Below, piece by piece: positions 1 to 11,859 of a stretch of DNA of 64,000 nucleotides. The notes beneath the pieces were generated by a model. That model did no database searches. It saw only the letters and a program-made list of their open reading frames with translations, and was not told where the DNA came from. How positions within the stretch are numbered: position 1 is the first letter of the stretch; each line of letters begins with the position of its first letter. Origin of the DNA: Peromyscus leucopus. Lineage: Eukaryota; Chordata; Mammalia; Rodentia; Cricetidae. The position numbers and the translations under genes were made by a program. The stretch lies in NCBI RefSeq assembly GCF_004664715.2, contig NC_051083.1, positions 119,834,413-119,898,412 of the forward strand, in the 5' to 3' direction.

Positions 1-545
1 ATTGAAATGTAATCTTTGAGGTGATACTATTTGGAAGTGGGGACACTGGAAAGTTATTAGGTCATGAGCAAGCATGGATCCCTCATGAATGGCATTAGTA
101 ACCTCAATTAGAAAATAAAAGTGAGGCTGTGGCTAAGTGGCTGCTCTTCCAGAGGACCAGAGTTCAATTTGTAGAACCCACATGGCAGCTCACAACCATC
201 TGTAACCAGGAAATATGACACCTTCTAGCCTCCACTGGTATCAAGCACACACATGGTACAAAGACATACATGCAGGCAAAAACTCACACACATAAAATAA
301 AAATAAATTTAAAAATATAAATGAATAATTAAATAAATAAACAAACAAATAAATAAAGGACCCCAAACAGCTGCTTTGCCCTTTCCATCATATGAGGACA
401 CAGTGGTCGTGTACTCACCAGCTACTGGCTCTACAAGTAGCTTCATCCTGACTCCCCAACCTCCACAACCATGAATAACAGAAACTATTTGTATTGTTAT
501 AAGATTATGATATTTTGATATTACCTGAGATTAAGATTAAAATTT
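1..545 (+). mobile_element. Ancient LTR-like repeat, split by a B3 SINE
   Basis: Segments 1-110 ('ttaggtcatgag...ccctcatgaatggcattagt') and 356-545 ('ccatcatatgaggacaca...') match successive parts of an old eutherian interspersed repeat that I associate with MaLR-type LTRs. A B3 SINE sits between them. The exact family name is uncertain. Confidence 0.55.
128..350 (+). mobile_element. B2/B3 SINE
   Basis: Contains the tRNA-related head (aagtggctgctcttccagag), the middle 'cacatggcagctcacaacca' and an A-rich AATAAAAATAAAT tail. Confidence 0.8.
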
Positions 546-679
546 TTCATTGTATTCGTTTCTCCCAACAAGCCTACAATATGGGAACAATTGTTTCCTC
601 ACTTCCTTAAATGAATAAACTAAAGATCCAGAGTAGAAGTCACAGGCAAAGAAAATGATGGAACCGATAAGATAAAAAT

Positions 680-910
680 ACACAAGAAAGGAATCGGGAG
701 TGTGGTTCACTTGGCAGAGTGTACTCGCTTGATAGAGTGCCTGCCTAGCTTGCACAAAGTCCTGGATTTGACTGCTCTGTAAATCAGGAGTGTTGAGACA
801 TTACTATAATCTCAATAGTCAGGCGGCTGAAGCAGGAGGATCAGAAGACCACGCTCATCTTCAACTACATATCGAGCTTGAGGCCAGCCTGAGATAGATG
901 AAGCCTTCCC
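680..910 (+). mobile_element. B4 SINE (ID + B1 fusion)
   Basis: ID-like head with 'agagtgcctgcctagcttgc' at about 736-755, followed by a B1-like segment ending 'gaggccagcctgagatag'. Confidence 0.65.
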
Positions 911-2145
911 TAAAATAAAAACATTTACAAGTGGGTGCTCTGAGGAGCATTGTAGCCATGCACATACACTTGAGGTTTCCTTGAGACATAGGAAAACACA
1001 GAAAAGCCATCTGTGGATTGGCACAGGAAGAAATCCCTTGCTACTTCAGTCCAAGTAGCATCTGTACCATCTGCAGACAGTTCATTAGAATCCCCAAAAT
1101 GACAAATTCAACTCACTGCGGCAATGAGAAACTCCCCCGTACTAGACTGCCTCCCAAGGGGCCCTGCCTAATTCCTGGGCTGCCCTTCCCATTTCCTGAC
1201 ACAGCTCATGCTGCATTCGCCAGAAGTCAGGAAGGGCAGTTCACATTTTGCAAGGCACCAGTCAGATGGAGAGTCCAGTTTGTGGTTACAGCAATGAGCT
1301 AAGCCACCTGGGTCCCCTGATTTCCTCATGACCACGCCTTCAGCACGTGAGTTAAGCAGTCACAGCAGCCAGCCACATCCTAGTTAAGAAAGGAATCCAC
1401 CCACCCACCCCACACACCCATTCTGCTTCAGAACCAGCAATACCTTTAATGCCACTGTGCCTTCAAGAGCACGTAGCGAACTCCCATTTCAGGTTACATT
1501 CAGGTTTACATTGAGCACAACTGGATCCACCACTCTTTGCTTTTTTAATCTCATCAACTGGAAAACAAGTGATCCCATGGAACCACAAAGATGCACAGCT
1601 TCTAGTTCTAGCCTATTTAAGAAAAAGATGCCAAATATTTAAGGACATCCCAGTGCTTCCCTGTTCGTCTTGGTCTTATGAAGTGGAATCTGAAATTACC
1701 TGAGCTCATCTGGAATCACATTCTCTAAGTCTCACAGCCTCTGCTAAGCCCTGAACTTTGAAGGAAATGTCATGACAGGGAATGACTGAGAAGGCAAAGC
1801 TGAGCTGCTTAGTCATATATTCCACTGGTGCCACTGCTCCTGGCTCTGTAACCTGGGACGCTTCCACACAGCTCCTGCTAAAAGCACTCAGCAACAAATA
1901 ATGCTCTTAGCTCACAAATTAGACTCATTAGCCACTGGCATTCCACTTACTAGAATACAGGGATGGCATTTGTACCAGGTCTAATAACTGGTTCTATTGA
2001 TGTGGAGCAGACTTAAAAGAGCAGACCCTGCATTCACTGGACTCTGATTCCCTCCACTTTTCGGCATTGCAGCAGTTTAGGAAACAAGGTCCTGCTTGTG
2101 CCTACGTTTACAGCAGCATGGGGTATGTCGAAAAGAGGGGTGGGA
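911..2145. other. Single-copy intronic DNA, no gene seen
   Basis: A 94-codon open frame at 1018-1302 has no recognisable domain. No splice-flanked exon or repeat was identified here. Confidence 0.5.
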
Positions 2146-2149
2146 GCCT

Positions 2150-2270
2150 GGAGACCTCGACTCCAACACCAGCTTTGTCACTGTTCAACAGCTCTAAGGA
2201 CCTTAGGAAAACACCACCACTTTCCTGTGGCTTTTACGTCTGGAAAGCGAGATGAATTGGACCAATACAG
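2150..2270 (+). mobile_element. MIR SINE fragment
   Basis: Degenerate match to the MIR core (caccagctttgtcact... through 'tcctgtggctttta' and 'aaagcgagat'), an ancient mammalian SINE. Confidence 0.55.
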
Positions 2271-2539
2271 GACAACAAGATGCCTATTGATCCACTTTCT
2301 GAATAGAGAATCTCAAAGTCAACATCTTAGCTAGATCTCTGAGGCCTCAAATCGGATTCAGTTCTCAAGGCTATAGAAAATGGATTCACACTAGCCAACA
2401 ACGTCACCAAAAGCCACTGCAAACTCAAATGCTAAAGTCTTAATTTTTGCTAAAATGTATTGCTAAGTGGACAGGATATCACATCCTTATATTATGGCAA
2501 GAACATTCTCTTCAAACAGAAATATGCACAGTGAACTAG

Positions 2540-2745
2540 ATCTCGTGAAGCAGGCCTATAAATCCTAAATACTTGGGAGCCTCAGGCAGGAAAAACACTA
2601 GTTCAAGACCTGCTTGGTCTACAGAATTACTTCAAGGCCAGCCTAAGCAACTTAATAAGATACTGCCTCAAAATAAAAAGTGAAAAGGGCTAGGGATGTA
2701 GTTCAGTGATAGACTGCTTGCCTAGCATGTGTGTTAAATATATAA
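2540..2745 (+). mobile_element. Diverged B1 plus adjacent ID
   Basis: 2540-2680 is a decayed B1 (tacttgggagcctcaggcag ... gcctcaaaataaaaa). 2690-2745 is an ID head (gctagggatgtagttcagtg ... cttgcctagcatg). The order B1 then ID means two insertions rather than one B4. Confidence 0.65.
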
Positions 2746-2749
2746 AGCA

Positions 2750-3700
2750 AGGGAATCAGTGGAACTACATAATAGATTTTGTACGTTGATTTTTTTAATG
2801 TCACTTAAAATGACCTCCTTACAAATTCAAATTCTGTCTCTAGCATTCTGCCACTGCACGGTGCCATTTAGACTGTGATTGTGACTATAGGCAGTTTGTT
2901 TAACCATGGATGTTCTCTCATCTCTGTGGATCTCTATAGTCACTTTATATGACTGACATAGGCTCCTGGATGCCTTGAACCTCCCAGAATTCAGAGGCAG
3001 GACGCTCAGCCCCATACTGCTGCTAGGAAAGAACTAAGGCCTAAGCTTAACTCCTCACTATTCACATCTAGATTCACCAAATTGACCGCCCAAGCTCCAG
3101 TGCATCACAGCCTAGGACTTCACTCTTCCCTGTTATGCCTTCAGGGAAAACCCCACCTTCTCCACACTAGAGATTGATCTTCAGCTGAGGGCTCAGCGAT
3201 TAGGAAAGAGGAGAGGAGACAAGAACTGACAGAGGCATCTGGGGTGGGAAGGCATGGGGTTTAAAAAAGACATTGCAATGGAGAAACCCCACGAGAAAGA
3301 GAAAGGGCGTGAAGGACATGGGGGACCAAATCACTCTTGTAGCTCCTCACCCCACCTCCTGTGACCAGAGCCTTCTCAGAACCACATGGGCTGCCAGTTT
3401 TCAGGAGGGAAGTGGCTGATACCTCAGCTACTGAAATGTTTTTATGTCAGTACCTCAGGTGGCCTCCCCAGCCCCTACCACCACCTGCTTAAGAAAAAGG
3501 ACTGACTTCCGGGTGTTCTAAATTGGAACGAAGAACACATTTTCCTGGAGACTTAGCATCGCACCTGCTACTTAGTCTCTGTGTGTTTTTATAGTTTAGC
3601 CACAGAAAGTATTAAACAAGCTTCTGTGGGACAGCCAGAAAACATAATCAACATGTAAAGCCTTATTTCTATGGAGAAATGTTTGTGTTAATAACAATAA
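2750..3700. other. Single-copy intronic DNA
   Basis: Purine-rich stretch near 3200-3310. No exon, RNA gene or clear repeat seen. Confidence 0.5.
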
Positions 3701-3765
3701 CTTACAGGTGAGTATTTGGAAAACAGTCTATTTTTTGTATTTTTTGTTTTTGTTTTTGTTTTTGT

Positions 3766-3910
3766 TTTTCGAGACAGGGTTTCTCTGTGTAGCTTTGCGC
3801 CTTTCCTGGAACTCACTTGGTAGCCCAGGCTGGCCTCGAACTCACAGAGATCCGCCTGGCTCTGCCTCCCGAGTGCTGGGATTAAAGGCGTGCGCCACCA
3901 CCGCCCGGCT
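3766..3910 (-). mobile_element. Young B1 SINE with T-rich tail
   Basis: Full-length minus copy retaining CpGs at the head (ccaccaccgcccggc). It carries the right-hand segment 'tagctttgcgcctttcctgg' typical of cricetid B1. The (GTTTTT)n run at 3735-3768 is its former poly-A tail. Confidence 0.92.
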
Positions 3911-3944
3911 CTATTTTTGTATTTTATAAATACATTTCATTTAG

Positions 3945-4110
3945 CCACATATTTCTGTATGTATTTTACATTTTATTCATTGAGGGTATATGAAGGTCAG
4001 AGGACAGCCTGCAGGAGTCAGTTCATTCCCCCCACCAAGTGGGGATGGAACACGGGTTTTCGGGCTTTGATCCAAGCGCGTCTATCCATTGAGCCATCTT
4101 ACCTGCCCCA
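3945..4110 (-). mobile_element. B3/B2 SINE, diverged
   Basis: Reverse-orientation SINE ending 'attgagccatcttacctgcc', with 'gaaggtcagaggacagcctg' inside. Confidence 0.7.
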
Positions 4111-4129
4111 ATAATGTATTTCAGCACTT

Positions 4130-5040
4130 CACTGTTACTAACCATGCACTCCCAAATCAACTTTAATATCTACAATACTTTCCCCTCTTCTTCTCAAAGG
4201 ATGAATAAATGGCCTAGACATTCCCAGTACTGTGTATTTTAGAACTCTGTAGTTCAAGGACTATCGTAAATATATGAAGAGTGAGAATCTCCTCCAGAGT
4301 GTCAGTGCTTAATCTTGTAACAATCTGGAGAGTTACGGAGTTGGCTATGAAGCCTCTGCTTTCGTGGGGGCCTTGGATGACTGGCTTGGAGGCTTAAAAG
4401 AAAGTCAAAGCAATCATCCCACTAAAATTACAGGAGATATGGCTAAAAGTACAGGAGATATGGCTAGTAAAGAAGGTCGCACAAAGCTAAGAAACGAAGT
4501 TCATGAACACAGGAATAGCTGCAGGCTACTGTAAGCAGCAGTCCCTTTGGTAGTTCCCATGAAGTCCTCCATACACCAGCCTTCATGTTTCTTTCGAAAG
4601 AAGTCCTGAGATATGTGATGCTGAGAAGCAGAGCCCTCAGTGATCTACCAGCAAGCCAGCGCTTCAATATCTACATGTCTTTTTGTCTCTGTGGGTATGA
4701 AAATTACTCACGGGTTTCCAATTGGATGGTGCAGTCTTTGAAGTGCAAAGTAACATGCTGCTCTGGCAACACACGTGAAATCCATGATGAATAATCCCTC
4801 ACTGGTTGACTGACAGGATTCTCTATTAGACAGACAGACATGCAGACAGACTACTTGTACAGACTACACGTGACAAAAGTGTAATTTTTGTCACCCCTAA
4901 CTTTCCATGTCCAGGAGAGTTCCTGTCATGCTGTAAGATCTCAATAGATATTTAAATACATACTGAATGATTAGATGTTCTTGTTAATAGATAATTAATC
5001 ACAGCCAAAAAAAAAGCATTGCTGAAAATACAATAAATTC
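4130..5040. other. Single-copy intronic DNA
   Basis: Contains a short CAGA run (4832-4853) and a 19-nt direct repeat around 4432-4464 (gtacaggagatatggcta). No exon recognised. Confidence 0.5.
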
Positions 5041-5047
5041 AGAAAGA

Positions 5048-5130
5048 TAGCTAGAGATGTAGCCCAGCATTCCAAGTGCTTGCCCAACATATGCAAGGCC
5101 CAGGTTCTATCTCTTAACACCACAAAAGAA
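5048..5130 (+). mobile_element. ID SINE
   Basis: 'agctagagatgtagcccagc ... gtgcttgcccaacatatgca' followed by an A-rich tail. Confidence 0.7.
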
Positions 5131-5701
5131 AATAAATTCAGAAAGATGTATCACTTAAGAAACAACAAAAACAAAATCAATTATCCTCCAGCTTTGCAAT
5201 AAACAGCTATCTAAAACAAGAAACACCAATATTCATCTGCAAAATTAAGCAATTAATCCCTGTGACTGGGAGGTGACCAGGGGCACTTCAGACTCCCTGG
5301 TTATGGATCTTTTGAATCATGTGTTAAATATGGTCCCAGGTCACAGATGTTCCATTAAATCCCACCATAAGCACCATGACCTAAGTATCACAGAGAAGCG
5401 AAGCAGGAATGATTTGTGGGTTTTCATTGCCTTGCTAAAATGGACTATATTTTAATTGTTGTATTATAGAGCAGCAAAATGACAACAAATACAACCTGTA
5501 CCCACTTATTCATACCCATGTTCTAAAACCAGCTCCGATTCATAGGCAGAGGGCAGTGAGATGTGGCAAAATAACCCCCCATAAACAAGAAGTAACTTGC
5601 AATTTAAAAGACTATAAACTACACATCCAAAGTCGTTCCAACTCTAGTTTATCTGGGTGGGAAGGATGTTGCATCAAGATTAACTATCATTTTCTCTCTT
5701 T

Positions 5702-5835
5702 TATAGACAAGGTCTCCTGTAGCGCAGGCTGGCCTGGACCTTACTATGTAGCTAAGGATGAGCTTGAACTTCTGATCCTCCTTCCTTCATCTCACACACA
5801 CGCTGGAATTACAGGTATGTGTTACCACACTGGTT
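5702..5835 (-). mobile_element. Old B1 SINE
   Basis: 'gacaaggtctcctgtagcgc aggctggcc' through 'ctggaattacaggtatgtg', in reverse orientation. Confidence 0.75.
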
Positions 5836-6155
5836 CATGCAGTATTGGGAACCAAACTAGGGCTACATCTCTAGGACCTCTTTATTTAGAGATCACATTT
5901 AGCAATCCTTCATGTTTCTGTCTCTGTGTAAATTTAAAAAATGTCATTTTCAGAGACATTAATTAATTAGTTTTTTAGTTGGTTAATTAATTAATCAATT
6001 CTACACCATTTCATTAAAACCACAATTTTTTTACCTTGGAAACAATCCAAACACTGTGAGGTGAGCATTCAGGAGCTCAGACTTCGGAGACTTCAGTTCT
6101 AGTGTTTCAGTTAGCATCTACAGCTCAAAGAACAGCTATCCAACAAAAAAGCCCA
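5836..6155. other. AT-rich single-copy DNA
   Basis: Includes an ATTAATTAATTAA-rich patch at 5957-5998. No gene seen. Confidence 0.5.
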
Positions 6156-6159
6156 CTTA

Positions 6160-6312
6160 AGCCGGGCGGCGGTGGCACAAGCCTTTAATCCCAGTACTCA
6201 GGAGGCAGAGCCAGGTGGATCTCTGTGAGTTCAAGGCCAGCCTGCTCTCCAAGGCGAGTTCCAGGAAAGGCGCAAAGAAAGCTACACAGAGAAACCCTGT
6301 CTCGAAAAACAA
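6160..6312 (+). mobile_element. Young B1 SINE
   Basis: Starts 'gccgggcggcggtggcacaa' and ends 'gaaaccctgtctcgaaaaac', with the 'ccaggaaaggcgcaaag' cricetid-type right part. Confidence 0.92.
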
Positions 6313-6364
6313 AAAAACAAACAAACAAAAAAAGCCCACCTAAAACTCTGAAAGATCAAGTTCA

Positions 6365-6515
6365 TAAGCCAGACTTGGAAGATACTGCTTGTAAGTAAGC
6401 CCAGTACTCAGAAGACAAAGGCAGGAAGAGCAGCACAGGTTCAAGTTCCATTCCACTGGGCTGCACAGTGACATTCACAGCATGAGCTACAGAGTGAGGC
6501 CCCATCTCAAAAAAA
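6365..6515 (+). mobile_element. Diverged B1-like SINE
   Basis: 'cccagtactcagaagacaaa ... gaggccccatctcaaaaaaa' with an internal duplication-like extension; could be a B4 right half. Confidence 0.6.
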
Positions 6516-6526
6516 CATCAGGGGCT

Positions 6527-6740
6527 AAAAAGATGGTTCAGTGGTTAAAAAGCACTTGCTGTTCTTGCACAGGACCTGGGTTTAGTTCCCAAAATTCTCC
6601 TGACAGTTTAGAAACTGTCCCTAACTCCAGTTTGAGTTGATCCAATACCCTCTTCTGGTCTCCATGGGCACACAGTGCACATGCATATATATGCAGGCAA
6701 AATATTCATACACATAAAATCAAAATAAATACATATTAAT
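6527..6740 (+). mobile_element. B3 SINE
   Basis: 'aaaagatggttcagtggtta ... ctcttctggtctccatgggc' ending in ACATAAAATCAAAATAAAT. Confidence 0.85.
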
Positions 6741-6789
6741 AACAATACAGAAAACAAAACAGCATGTTCACCATTCTGAGGGGGTATCA

Positions 6790-7150
6790 TGCAAGAATAT
6801 TCTCAAACTGACTCCTCCTTAACAAGTTCAATATTTCTCACTACCTTGTCCTACCAGTGTGAACCCTATGGGCTCTTCTTTCTTTGTTGTGTCTCTCTTT
6901 TGCATTTATAGTTCTCCTTTATAAAAGGCTACTTAGGACCCGAACCCTAGATCTCCATCATGGTTCAGTTACAAGGTTTAGCCCAAACACTACTCATCAT
7001 TATCCAACAGTTCTATTTCTGAACTTGTCTTGCATTTGACCTCTAGACTCTGGAACCACTAACTTGGCCACATCCTGTTAAATTCCACTTTTTTTTTCTT
7101 ACTCATTGGCAGGCTCCCACTGGTTACCAGACTCTTTCCTAATCTCAAAT
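6790..7150. other. Single-copy intronic DNA
   Basis: No repeat or exon recognised. Confidence 0.45.
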
Positions 7151-7159
7151 TCAAACAGG

Positions 7160-7395
7160 GGGTAGAGAAATGGTTCTATATGGGGTTAAGAATGTTGGTT
7201 CAATTCCTAGCACCCATATTGTAGCTTATAACTATCCATACCTCCAGTTCTAGAAAATCTGATAGTTCTCACTTTCATGGACAACAGACATATGTTGCAC
7301 ATACATACATACATACATACATACATACATACATACATACATACAGGGGAAATATTTATACACATAAAGTAAATATTTTAAAATAAAATAAAATT
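7160..7395 (+). mobile_element. B3 SINE with (CATA)n expansion
   Basis: Diverged B3 head and middle; its tail carries a pure CATA run at 7299-7345 before the AATAAAATAAAAT end. Confidence 0.7.
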
Positions 7396-7645
7396 CAAAC
7401 AGATATTTCTTACATCAAAAATACCTGTCCTTTTGGTATGTCTTTCCAAGAAAGAAGAGAAGGCAAAAGACTTATTTTTCTATTAAAACTTGATAATCAG
7501 AGCTCATAAATTTTCTGTGACTCTGTAAAATGAATTCTTTTATTACAAGAGTGTGATTGGGAGACTTTACTTAACCATTTGTGTCACTTTGGAAGTGACA
7601 CGTAGGAACATGTCCAATGTAGAGGTCTGACCTTGAAAGGTCAAT
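7396..7645. other. Single-copy intronic DNA
   Basis: Nothing recognised. Confidence 0.4.
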
Positions 7646-7647
7646 GA

Positions 7648-7860
7648 AGGGGCTAGCAGGATGGATCAGCAGGCAAAGTCGCCTGCTGCCAAGATGGACG
7701 ACAATATGAGTTCAGTCTGGAAACTGCACGGTGAAAGGAGAGCACATAATCTCAGAAGTTTTTCTCCACATATGTGCATGGCCATGCACACACATAATAA
7801 AAATAAACATTCATGTGTACATACATATGCACACAATAAAAATAAATAAATGTGGTTAAA
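7648..7860 (+). mobile_element. B3/B2 SINE
   Basis: 'ggggctagcaggatggatca' head and an AATAAAAATAAA tail that is partly duplicated (7796-7808 and 7836-7850). Confidence 0.65.
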
Positions 7861-8009
7861 AAAGGAAAGGCCAATGAAACCAAGAGATTTGGGGTAAGAT
7901 AAGATAAGAAATAAGAAGTAGGCAGATAGGGAAAAGTCAAGTGTTTCCATATGACATCATAGGACCTAAGCTCTCACAACTTTCTTTTTCTAATTAAAAA
8001 AAATTGAGG

Positions 8010-8085
8010 GAGGAAACTGAGGCAGGAAAATTGACACAAGATGGAGGACAATCTGGGCTATGTAATGAGACTCTATCTCAAAACA
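8010..8085 (+). mobile_element. B1 3' fragment
   Basis: 'actgaggcaggaaaattgac ... gagactctatctcaaaac'. Confidence 0.55.
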
Positions 8086-8296
8086 AAACAAAAGTAAAAC
8101 AAGATAACTTTGAAAGAGCTTGGCTTAAAAAAATGTTAGCGAGGACCTAGCCTTGTTTTTCTGTTTTCACTCACTGAACATGTTAGACATCGAAGATATC
8201 TAGAAGAAAATATTTTAAAGCTAATTAAAATTAAGTTCAAGCTACTATCTATTGAATAAATACTATCTGAGTAGCTAGTATATACCAAGAATTCAT

Positions 8297-8657
8297 TGTG
8301 GTGGTTTGAGTGAGAAATCCCCCCTACCCCTGTGACCTCAGGCATTTGAACACTTGTTCCCTGGTGATAGCACTGTTTGGGGATGTTTAGGATGCATGGC
8401 CTTGATGGACCAAGTGTGTTATCAGAGACCAGCTTTCAGAGTTTACAACACTGGCACCGTTTCCAGTTTCCTAATTCTGTTTCATGCTTGCAGTTCAATG
8501 TGAGTTCTCAGCTTTCTACTCCAGCTGCCACACCTGCCTGCTGTCATGCCTTCCGCCGTGACAGGTTCTTATACCATGAGCCTAAATAAACTCTTTCTCC
8601 TACAAGTTGCCTTAGTTTTGGTGTTTTATCACAGCAACATAATAGTAGTGAATACAC
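8297..8657 (+). mobile_element. Solo MaLR LTR (ORR1-type)
   Basis: About 360 nt starting TGTGGTGGTTTGAGTGAG, with AATAAA (8585-8590) in 'cctaaataaactctttctcc' and ending '...tagtgaatacac'. This matches the ORR1 LTR layout of rodents. No internal region flanks it. Confidence 0.85.
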
Positions 8658-8714
8658 TAATTTATTCCTTTCTTGTAAGACAAGCAAAGGGATACTCTAT
8701 GAGATCTGCTAAAT

Positions 8715-8922
8715 GGGCTGGGAGATTGCTTAGTCAGGGACGTTCCTGACATGCAAGCATGACGATTTGAGTTTGGATTCCTAGCATTGACATAAAAACC
8801 AGGCACATTTCTATAATCACAGAGCTGGACAGTAAGAGACAGTCAGATCCTTGGGGCGTACCTGCTAGCCAGTCCAGCAGAATTGATGAGTTCTAGGTAC
8901 AGTGAGAGCTCATGTCTGAATA
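8715..8922 (+). mobile_element. B4 SINE
   Basis: ID-like head 'gggctgggagattgcttagt' fused to a B1-like right half ending near 8922. Confidence 0.65.
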
Positions 8923-8933
8923 AAAAGGTAGAA

Positions 8934-9068
8934 GGCTGGAGAGATGGTTCAGTGCTTAAGAGCACTCGCTGTTCTTCCAGCAGACATGAATTCAGTACAC
9001 AGAGCCCATATCAGCCAGCTCAGAGCTGCCTGTAACTCCAGCTCCAAAGGCTCTGATGCCTTCTTGAG

Positions 9069-9125
<57 letters not shown>

Positions 9126-9250
9126 CATACACTCACAGACATGCATATATATATATAATACATACATACATACATACATACATACATACATAAACACAAA
9201 TATTGACTTCTGACCTCCTCATGCATGTGCACCCATACACAGAAAGCATA
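8934..9250 (+). mobile_element. B3 SINE with expanded microsatellite tail
   Basis: 'aggctggagagatggttcag' head. A (CA)n tract at 9071-9123 and a TA/CATA tract at 9142-9192 sit inside the 3' part. Confidence 0.8.
9071..9192. repeat. (CA)n and (CATA)n microsatellites
   Basis: About 26 uninterrupted CA units, then an AT run and about ten CATA units. Confidence 0.97.
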
Positions 9251-9344
9251 CTACATACATACACTTGAAAAAAATTAGGAAATAAAGAAGTCACCCCCAT
9301 GTACACTAACTTCCATTTCTCCTCTCTCCCCTCTCTCCCCCCTC

Positions 9345-9432
9345 TCTGACAGTGTCTCATGTATCTGAGGCTGGCTTTGAACTCCTGATCCTCTTATACT
9401 TCCCAAATGCTGGGATTCTATGTGTGTTTAAT
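9345..9432 (-). mobile_element. B1 fragment
   Basis: 'gacagtgtctcatgtatctg' to 'aatgctgggattctatgtg'. A CT-rich run (9317-9348) precedes it. Confidence 0.65.
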
Positions 9433-9534
9433 CAAGCTTTCCATTCTGTTGTCTTCCCTTGAAGGAAAAAATTTAAATCCCACATCAAGATGTACCCCAA
9501 TATATAACACATTGCCAGTTGCCACCCTGCCTTC

Positions 9535-9855
9535 AGAGAATAAAAACATATCAGGTTACAATGTCTCTTAGAAGTGTAAGAGATGCTACATCCACAAAAT
9601 CTCATCAGCATGACTGCCTAAACAAGGCATGGACACAATGACACTAATAGACATGCTAACATGAAACAGAGAAGTCTCATGGAGCCCAGACCCTAGATAA
9701 AGAACTATAAGCAACACAGAATATTGAAAAGGGAAGAAATAGGCTTTCCTGGGGAAGAGCCCCCAAATTGGTTACCCAATATCAAGTGCTCAGCCCTGAA
9801 ATCATATACATACAAGTAATATTATACAGACCCAGAGGTTATATTTAAATTTAGG

Positions 9856-9908
<53 letters not shown>

Positions 9909-10030
9909 ACAAAGAAAGAGGTCTTGAATTTGAGAGAGAGAGCAAGGGGAATGCATGGGAAGGGTTGGAAGGAAGAAAAAGAAGGGGGAAATGTAATTAT
10001 ATTTTAATCTCAAAAATAGTAAATTCAAAG
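9535..10030 (+). mobile_element. L1 3' end (muroid subfamily) with (TG)n
   Basis: Colinear with a second copy at 41690-42230: 'catgactgcctaaacaaggc', 'aatagacatgctaacatg', 'aattggttacccaatatcaa'. Both end in a G-rich purine tract then 'aatctcaaaaa'-type sequence. A TG run at 9861-9904 replaces the 'ATATATGT' part. Confidence 0.75.
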
Positions 10031-10084
10031 AAAATACTTATTTACAGTATATTTCACCACAAGTTACTAGATTTCATTTTTCAT

Positions 10085-10412
10085 TTTTAATTAATTTATT
10101 TTATATGTGTGAGTGTTCTGCCTATATGTTTATCTGTGTGTCATATGCATGTTTTGGACTGGAGTTACAGCCAGTTTGTGAGCTGCCTCGTGGTGCTGGG
10201 AATCAAACTTGGGCCCTCTGAAAGAACAGCCAGTATTCTTAACCACTGAGCTATCTCTCCAGCTTTCTCAAATTCTGTTTTTGAGATGGGGTCTTGCTGT
10301 ATAGCTAAGGTAAACCTGGAAAGCATTATGTAGCCCGAGATGATCTCAAACTTGAGACCATCCAACCTCAGCTCCCTTAGTGGTAGGCTTACAAGCATGT
10401 GCTGCCACGGCT
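10085..10412 (-). mobile_element. B3 and B1 SINEs in tandem
   Basis: 10085-10265 is B3 (ending 'aaccactgagctatctctcc'). 10272-10412 is B1 ('ttttgagatggggtcttgct' to 'gtgctgccacggctggc'). Confidence 0.8.
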
Positions 10413-10990
10413 GGCTTTAAATTTATTTTGTTAGTCAAGTACATCATTCTTTTGATTTGCATATATTTCTCTATAATTATTGAGAAGATAACCTCACTTC
10501 ACTATAGATCTAGCCTTGAAGAATATATAAATTATATAAAAAAATGTTTCTTAGTATTCAGGCCTGTTTCACAGGCACGGCTCTTCATAAAAGATGTTGG
10601 GAACTTGACACCTTAAGCTGCCTCTTAAAATAAAGTCAACACTTGCAAGAAGTAGAAAAATGTCTTGTTATTGTGTCTGGGGTGAAAGCAGTCCTTAATA
10701 ATGCTTTTGCTTGCCACTTTGCAAGCTGCTGCACGCTATCTCACCTTGATTTAATTCCTTCTTTTCCCTCTTGTCCTATTCAATCCCTCAACTGACATGT
10801 CTGATCTCTGTAATAATATTCAAGTCCCTAAGAACGAATAAAACTGGGATTTTACTCTATTTGTCTAAGTGGAACTTAATTAGGAAGGTAAATCTTCTGC
10901 CAGAAGCCAAACAGAAATGATGTGTGACTAGGTACTCTTGGGAGTCATCGGCACACTCCAAAGGCCATCATCAGAGGTCCTCATCTCTAA
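10413..10990. other. Single-copy intronic DNA
   Basis: AT-rich, with no exon or repeat recognised. Confidence 0.5.
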
Positions 10991-10992
10991 AC

Positions 10993-11130
10993 TGGGCATG
11001 GTGCTGTGAACCTGTAACCTCAGCACTTCTGAGGGGAGGGCAGGAAAATCCTGAGAGCTCAAGGTCATCTTCAGCTGCAGAGTGATAGAAAGTTTGAGGC
11101 CAGCCTGGGCTACATAAAACTGTCATAAAA
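10993..11130 (+). mobile_element. Old B1 SINE
   Basis: 'actgggcatggtgctgtgaa' to 'ggccagcctgggctacataa'. Confidence 0.75.
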
Positions 11131-11334
11131 CATACAAAAAGACCCATATCTCCGACTCTCTGAACCAGACAGCTTCTGGCCAAGGTGGGACAATGACCTT
11201 TTCTAAAATGCTAGTAAGTAAGGGCCTTAAGGGACCAGTGTGTGCCTTCTTCACACATCTCTCATTTGCAATTCACAAAGCACACCCTATACAGCAGGAA
11301 AGCCCAGGCAGTAAAAGAAGTGGCTATGCAAGCC

Positions 11335-11446
11335 TTACACCGAGCTCAATCCCTCAACCCATGTGGTGGAAGGAAAGAGCTGACTCTTAAAAGTTGTCCT
11401 CTGACCTCCACATGCATGCCACTGGCACACTTGCACCCACATTCCC

Positions 11447-11511
<65 letters not shown>

Positions 11512-11530
11512 ACACACACACACATCCACA
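11335..11530 (+). repeat. B3/B4-type tail with (CT)n and (CA)n
   Basis: 'gtcctctgacctccacatgc' is a B3-type 3' part. It runs into CT (11453-11480) and CA (11480-11528) tracts. Confidence 0.75.
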
Positions 11531-11599
11531 TTCACACACAGACAGACAGACACAGAGATACAGAGATAGTAATGAATATTTTTTTTAAAGCACGTCGTG

Positions 11600-11850
11600 A
11601 GACAGCCAGGCATCATAATCCTAGCACTGGGGAGTCAGAGGCAAGAGGATTCTAAATTTGAGGCCAGCCGTGACTACATGGTGAGATTCTGTCTGAGGGG
11701 GATAAGCACCCCGAGAGAAGCATCATACTTGTAATCCTTGCACTTGGAAAGGAAAAGCAGGACGATCGGTGCAAGTTCAGTGCTACCCTGGGCTAAATGT
11801 AAAGTTCTAATCCAGCAAGAGCTTCGTAGTGATACTGTGTCTCAAGAAAA
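11600..11850 (+). mobile_element. Two diverged B1-like SINEs
   Basis: 11600-11700 ('gacagccaggcatcataatc ... gagattctgtctgag') and 11715-11850 ('catacttgtaatccttgcac ... gatactgtgtctcaag'). Confidence 0.6.
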
Positions 11851-11859
11851 CAAGAACAA

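Noticed and set aside
5556..5966. 136-codon frame
   Set aside because: Central part is a reverse B1; the rest has no family resemblance.
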